From contig NZ_JAIWIA010000030.1 in assembly GCF_020176695.1 (NCBI RefSeq), positions 92,045 to 156,044 on the forward strand: a stretch of DNA of 64,000 bases. The letters are read 5' to 3'. This DNA is from Massilia sp. MS-15 (GTDB lineage Bacteria; Pseudomonadota; Gammaproteobacteria; Burkholderiales; Burkholderiaceae_D). Within the stretch, counting starts at the first letter, position 1; the number at the start of each line of letters is the position of its first letter. The notes beneath the pieces were generated by a model that made no database searches, was not told the origin of the DNA, and saw nothing but the letters and a program-made list of their open reading frames with translations. A program made the position numbers and the translations under genes. Below are positions 60,720 through 64,000 of this stretch, piece by piece.

Positions 60720-60923
60720 GTGATCAAACACCTCAAGAAGTCGCCCCAGTGGCAGGACATGGTCGTGGTGTCACCTTCGACGAGAATGGCGGCTGGTGGG
60801 GACCACGTGGCGCCGCCACAGGGCGACCGCTGGGGGCCAGGTTCGCACATCCCGGCGAGTGTGGTGTCGCCGCATGCCAAGCGCCCACCGGGCGACCTTA
60901 GCGCCACGCTGCGCTTCCGCTGA
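60720..60923 (+). pseudogene. Decayed 3' remnant of a phosphoesterase-family (PF04185, AcpA-like) gene
   Basis: The stretch encodes SPQWQDM, then (in another frame, bases 60773-60799) VTFDENGGWW, then back in the first frame DHVAPPQGDRWGPGSHIPA and VSPHAK. Together these are the conserved C-terminal core of acid phosphatase/phospholipase C-type phosphoesterases. A one-base loss and a one-base gain bracket the shifted part. After VSPHAK it jumps to GDLSATLRFR and a stop, which resembles the extreme family C-terminus, so about 60-100 residues are missing. No gene body lies upstream. It is clearly a remnant, not a working gene. Confidence 0.7.
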
Positions 60924-61153
60924 ACCGGCGGCGCGACCGATCGCCAGGCCAGCGCCAGTCCACGGACTGGCCTTGTTTCGCCCGCATTACCCGCCTCCTT
61001 ACGCAAGAAATTGCCATCTGGCTAACGTGCGCTGTGCCGTCAAACCCACCGCTACACTCGAACGCGCTCGACATCGCCGATATCAGAACAATGGAGAGGC
61101 TGCCTGTACGACCTGGGCGGCTGCCCCATTCACGACAAGCACAGGAGAAGCTC
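60924..61153. other. Spacer upstream of the first DUF4142 gene
   Basis: About 230 bases with no coding signal. A short hairpin CCAGTCC/GGACTGG lies near 60955-60970. No promoter is confidently seen. Confidence 0.4.
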
Positions 61154-61753
61154 ATGCAAAAGAATCAGGTTGTCAAGAAGATGCTGGCAGTGGGCGCCTT
61201 TGCCGCCATGTTCAGCGCCTTCGGTGTGCAGGCCCAGACCAGCGCCCAGAGCGCCACCAGCCAGTCGAACATGACCGGCAAGGCCGGCGTCGCCAAGCTG
61301 AGCGCCGCGGACAAGAAAACGCTCACCGACATGGCCATTGCCAACATGGCCGAGGTCGAGACCGGCAAGCTGGCCCTGAGCAAGAGCCAGAACGCGGAAG
61401 TGAAGACCTTCGCGCAGCAGATGGTCGATGACCACGGCAAGGCCCTGACCGAGGTGCAGGCCCTGGCCCAGACGAAGGGCGTGACCCTGCCAACCGAGCT
61501 GGACGCCAAGCACAAGGCCATCTCGGCCAAGCTGGAAAAGCTCAGTGGCGAGGCCTTCGACCGCGAATACATGAAGACCGTGGGGGTGACCGACCACAAG
61601 CAGACCCACAGCAAGCTGCAGCAGGGGGCGAAGAGCGCCAAGGACCCGGACGTCAAGGCACTGGCCACCAAGATGATGCCGACCGTCGAGCAGCACCTGA
61701 AGGCGGCCCAGCAGATGTCGTCGCACAAGTCCGGCACCACCTCGGGCAAGTGA
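61154..61753 (+). CDS. DUF4142 exported protein, first of a pair
   Basis: A 199-residue periplasmic protein: signal peptide about 1-27 ending VQA, then a ferritin-like four-helix DUF4142 domain (LTDMAIANMAEVETGKLALS, VKTFAQQMVDDHGKALTEVQ, FDREYMKTVGVTDHKQTH, LKAAQQM). DUF4142 proteins are often induced by stress and linked to envelope integrity, but their biochemical role is unknown. CAGGAGAAG precedes the ATG at 61154; upstream in-frame starts are not supported. The second copy follows 93 bases later. Confidence 0.9.
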   Translation: MQKNQVVKKMLAVGAFAAMFSAFGVQAQTSAQSATSQSNMTGKAGVAKLSAADKKTLTDMAIANMAEVETGKLALSKSQNAEVKTFAQQMVDDHGKALTEVQALAQTKGVTLPTELDAKHKAISAKLEKLSGEAFDREYMKTVGVTDHKQTHSKLQQGAKSAKDPDVKALATKMMPTVEQHLKAAQQMSSHKSGTTSGK

Positions 61754-61846
61754 TCGGCTGAAGTGTTACAGGCTGTGGCACGCCGGCGACGCCGTCCCGC
61801 GCGGGACGGGCGCAGGCGTGCACGCAGCCGCATCAAGGAGAATTCC

Positions 61847-62545
61847 ATGCAGAAGATACCGCGCATCCATTCCGCGCTGGCGCTGGCCGGCGCGCTGTTC
61901 GCCGCCGGCGCAGCGCAGGCCCAGGCCCCAGCCCAGCCTCAGGCCAAAACCCCGGCCCAATCTCAGGCCCAGGTTCCGGCACCGGCAGCCCAGCCGGCCG
62001 CGGCCCCGGCCAAGCCCGCAGCCAAGCTGGAGCGTTCGGACCGCAACGCCCTCATCGACATGGCCCAGTCCAACATGGCCGAGATCGCCAACGCCAGGCT
62101 GGCGCTGGTCAAGGGTGTGAATCCCGAGATCAAGGCCTATGCGCAGCGCATGCTCGACGAACACGGCAAGACCCTGGCCGAAGTCCAGGCCCTGGCCCAG
62201 GCCAAGGGTGTCGAATTGCCGAAGGAGCTGAACGTCAAGTACAAGGCCAAGGGCGCGCTGCTGCAGACCCTGAGCGGCGACATCTTCGACCGCACCTACA
62301 TGAAGCAGGCGGGCCGGCGCGATCACCGCGTCACCCACGAGCAGTTGAAGGACAACCTGGACAAGATCAAGGACCCCGACATCAAGGCGCTGGCCACGAA
62401 GATGCGGCCGGTCGTGGAACAGCACCTGCTGGCGGCCGACGAGCTGATCGCGCGCACCGCGCGCAACGCCACCGGCACGGCGGGAACGCCAGGCAACGAT
62501 ACCAGCACCGCCACCGGCAAGGAGCCGACACCGATGAAGAAGTAG
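61847..62545 (+). CDS. DUF4142 exported protein, second of a pair
   Basis: A 232-residue paralogue of the preceding protein with the same domain (IDMAQSNMAEIANARLALVK, KAYAQRMLDEHGKTLAEVQ, FDRTYMKQAGRRDHRVTHEQ, PVVEQHLLAADELI). It has a signal peptide about 1-25 ending AQA, and before the domain an Ala/Pro/Gln low-complexity linker (about 26-62). AAGGAG precedes the ATG at 61847. The pair probably arose by duplication and both are likely co-transcribed. Confidence 0.9.
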   Translation: MQKIPRIHSALALAGALFAAGAAQAQAPAQPQAKTPAQSQAQVPAPAAQPAAAPAKPAAKLERSDRNALIDMAQSNMAEIANARLALVKGVNPEIKAYAQRMLDEHGKTLAEVQALAQAKGVELPKELNVKYKAKGALLQTLSGDIFDRTYMKQAGRRDHRVTHEQLKDNLDKIKDPDIKALATKMRPVVEQHLLAADELIARTARNATGTAGTPGNDTSTATGKEPTPMKK

Positions 62546-62558
62546 GGCTGCCCGGCCC

Positions 62559-63137
62559 TCAGGCGCAGCCGTCGGCCGGCGCCGGCGGGGCGCCTTTCCA
62601 CTTGGCTTCGATGCGTTCGATGGCGATCTCGATGCCGACCAGCGCGCGCAGCATGTCCTCGATGTATTCCGGCGGCGCGTCCGCCACCAACCAGGGATGT
62701 GGCTGGCTTGCTTCATGCTGCGCCGTCTGGGCGTGCAGGAAGCCACGCAGCCAGGCCGGATCGTCCAGCGCGCGCAGCGTTCCATGCACGTGCACCGCGT
62801 GATAGTCCCAGGTCGGCACCACCCGTCCACCCCGGGCGATTTTCTTGTGCCGATCCGGCGTCACGTAGCCGTCCGGGCCGCGGAACACCACCAGCACCGC
62901 CTGTCCCGCGCGCCGCCACAGCGGATTGGCGCGCGCCACGTGGGCGCGCAACAGGTCCTGCGGTCGATCCGCCGGTTCGGTGTCCGTCCGGGTGGCGGCG
63001 GGGACGAAAGTAAAGGGCAGGTGGTCGGCGTCCGGCCGGCCATCGTCCTGGGTAACCAGCATCCCCAGCGCATGGGCGCGGATCAGCGCATGGATCGCCT
63101 GCGGGTCGGACTGGCGGTGGCGGGTCGGCAGGTACAT
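62559..63137 (-). CDS. PaiB-like FMN-binding protein with shortened C-terminus
   Basis: A 192-residue protein of the PaiB (FMN-binding negative transcriptional regulator) family. It starts MYLPTRHRQSDPQAIHALIR, has HLPF near 39, and VVPTWDYHAVHVHG with GTLRALDD, all typical. The family usually goes on after ERIEAKWK with a KLSQNR-like tail, which here is replaced by GAPPAPADGCA and a stop. The tail may have been lost by mutation or may simply differ. PaiB proteins bind FMN or heme-like ligands; regulation of sporulation and proteases is known only in Bacillus. The start overlaps the upstream OsmC stop (TGATG). Confidence 0.88.
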   Translation of the reverse strand: MYLPTRHRQSDPQAIHALIRAHALGMLVTQDDGRPDADHLPFTFVPAATRTDTEPADRPQDLLRAHVARANPLWRRAGQAVLVVFRGPDGYVTPDRHKKIARGGRVVPTWDYHAVHVHGTLRALDDPAWLRGFLHAQTAQHEASQPHPWLVADAPPEYIEDMLRALVGIEIAIERIEAKWKGAPPAPADGCA

Positions 63138-63598
63138 CAGTGCGTCTCCAGCACCAGGATGTCCGCCTTGAGCGAATTCGCGACATAGCAGCGCGTGTGG
63201 GCCGCGTGGTGGAGCCCGGCGAGCGCCGCCGGCGTCGGCGCCGGGCCGCCGAACACGATCGCCGGCTGCAGTTCGATGCGCGTGATGGCGTCGCGGCCGT
63301 CCGCGTCCTGGCCGAGGTAAGCGACGGCACCGTCCTGGTAGCTGTCCACGATGTAGCCGGCCTGCGCGGCCAGCGCCAGGAAGAACAGCATGTGGCAGCT
63401 GGAGGCCGCCGCCGCCAGTGCTTCTTCCGGATCGAGCGCCTGCGGGTCGGACAGCGGCACCGGCACCGACAGCGGCGAGGACGAGGCCCGCAGCTGCAGG
63501 CCGCCGTCGAAGCGCCAGTCGTGGGCGCGGCTGTAGCGCCCGTCAAGGAATGCCTGGCCGGCGCGTTCCCAGCGCACCTCCGCCCCGAACTGTTTCAT
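63137..63598 (-). CDS. OsmC family peroxiredoxin-like protein
   Basis: A 153-residue OsmC-fold protein with both redox cysteines: Cys68 in AAAASSCHMLFFLAL and Cys137 in HTRCYVANS, plus Glu59 near the active site. The pattern fits OsmC or Ohr-like organic hydroperoxide reductases. It overlaps the PaiB-like start by one to two bases, so the two are translationally coupled, and it is divergent from the GntR/MocR-type regulator, which may control them. Confidence 0.9.
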   Translation of the reverse strand: MKQFGAEVRWERAGQAFLDGRYSRAHDWRFDGGLQLRASSSPLSVPVPLSDPQALDPEEALAAAASSCHMLFFLALAAQAGYIVDSYQDGAVAYLGQDADGRDAITRIELQPAIVFGGPAPTPAALAGLHHAAHTRCYVANSLKADILVLETH

Positions 63599-63688
63599 TG
63601 CCGCTCCTTGCGATGTGGAGCCGCCATCCTAGTGCCAGCCTTGGCTTGCTCAAAGTGCCAATCCGCGCGAAGATGGGCATACCAATCC

Positions 63689-64000
63689 ATGATCGCCGAC
63701 GAACTCATTGCCGCCACCCCGCTCGAGCGCGGGGCCGCCACGCCGCTGTTCCGCCAGCTCTATGCACGGCTGAAGGAGGCCATCCTGCACGGCCGGCTTG
63801 CGCCGGGTGCGCGCCTGCCGGCCACCCGCACGCTGGCGCGCCAGCTGCAGGTCTCGCGCCAGACCGTGCTGGCGGCCTACGAACAGCTGGCCGCCGAAGG
63901 CTACTTGCGCGGCGGGGTAGGGCAGGGCAGCTTCGTCGACACGGCGCTGCCGGTGGTAGGGGCTCCGGCCGCACCGGCGCCGCCGGGGGGCCCCGCCCCG
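63689..64000 (+). CDS. GntR/MocR-type regulator, N-terminal part (3' end outside the window)
   Basis: The frame from the ATG at 63689 is open to the right edge. It encodes a GntR winged helix-turn-helix (ATPLFRQLYARLKEAILHGR, LPATRTLARQLQVSRQTVLA, AYEQLAAEGYL, GQGSFV) in the first 90 residues. A Pro/Ala-rich linker of the sort that joins the aminotransferase-like domain in MocR/PdxR regulators follows. The PLP domain is not visible, so MocR is inference from the linker and the long helix-turn-helix spacing. It is divergent from the OsmC-PaiB pair and probably controls it. Confidence 0.82.
   Translation, partial: MIADELIAATPLERGAATPLFRQLYARLKEAILHGRLAPGARLPATRTLARQLQVSRQTVLAAYEQLAAEGYLRGGVGQGSFVDTALPVVGAPAAPAPPGGPAP

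Overview
The window is a high-GC chromosomal segment with tightly packed genes of betaproteobacterial type. Gene content and order (lptC-lptA-lptB-rpoN-hpf, ptsN-hprK-rapZ, ubiE-ubiJ-ubiB, fmdB-DUF502-aspS-nudB-clsB) and the style of the porin and beta-oxidation genes fit Oxalobacteraceae, most likely Massilia or a close relative. That placement is inference from gene content; no search was run. No tRNA, rRNA, CRISPR array, insertion sequence or prophage was recognised.

Left third (1-16.9 kb): the 3' half of a subclass B3 metallo-beta-lactamase, a MOSC-domain protein, a DUF484-GGDEF diguanylate cyclase and a CPA2 cation:proton antiporter. These are followed by the envelope cluster kdsD-kdsC-lptC-lptA-lptB (Kdo synthesis and LPS transport), rpoN and hpf. 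The partner genes ptsN-hprK-rapZ lie close by but on the opposite strand, separated by an acyl-CoA hydrolase gene and a pair of inverted hairpin repeats. queF and ilvA follow on the minus strand.

Middle (16.9-30.2 kb): a YqaA-like membrane protein, an M64-type metallopeptidase with a C-terminal DUF4214 and a small membrane protein just behind it. Next come a 1335-residue FAD/Fe-S oxidoreductase, a HIT protein, a DUF971 protein, cspA, and a ubiquinone cluster (ubiE, a Tim44-like protein, ubiJ, ubiB) ending in a TPMT-like methyltransferase.

The most unusual object is a 2964-residue minus-strand gene (30.2-39.1 kb). It encodes a modular, probably type I-secreted surface protein with eleven exact 279-bp Ig-like repeats, cadherin-like domains, RTX-like repeats and a C-terminal DUF4214. 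Its upstream region holds a promoter overlapped by a perfect inverted repeat. Further upstream is a minus-strand terminator that belongs to no visible gene.

Right part (39.6-64 kb): fmdB, a DUF502 protein, aspS, nudB, an EEP-family hydrolase, a cardiolipin-synthase-like phospholipase D, Hsp15 and a DUF819 transporter. A TetR-regulated beta-oxidation operon follows (acyl-CoA dehydrogenase, 3-hydroxyacyl-CoA dehydrogenase/hydratase, thiolase, enoyl-CoA hydratase). Then come a porin, an orphan pstS behind a candidate Pho box, an Fsr-like exporter and a run of small genes (OsmC-like, DUF4326, DUF2807, GyrI-like, two DUF4142). A decayed phosphoesterase remnant lies among them. The window ends with an OsmC/PaiB-like pair divergent from a GntR/MocR-type regulator cut by the right edge.
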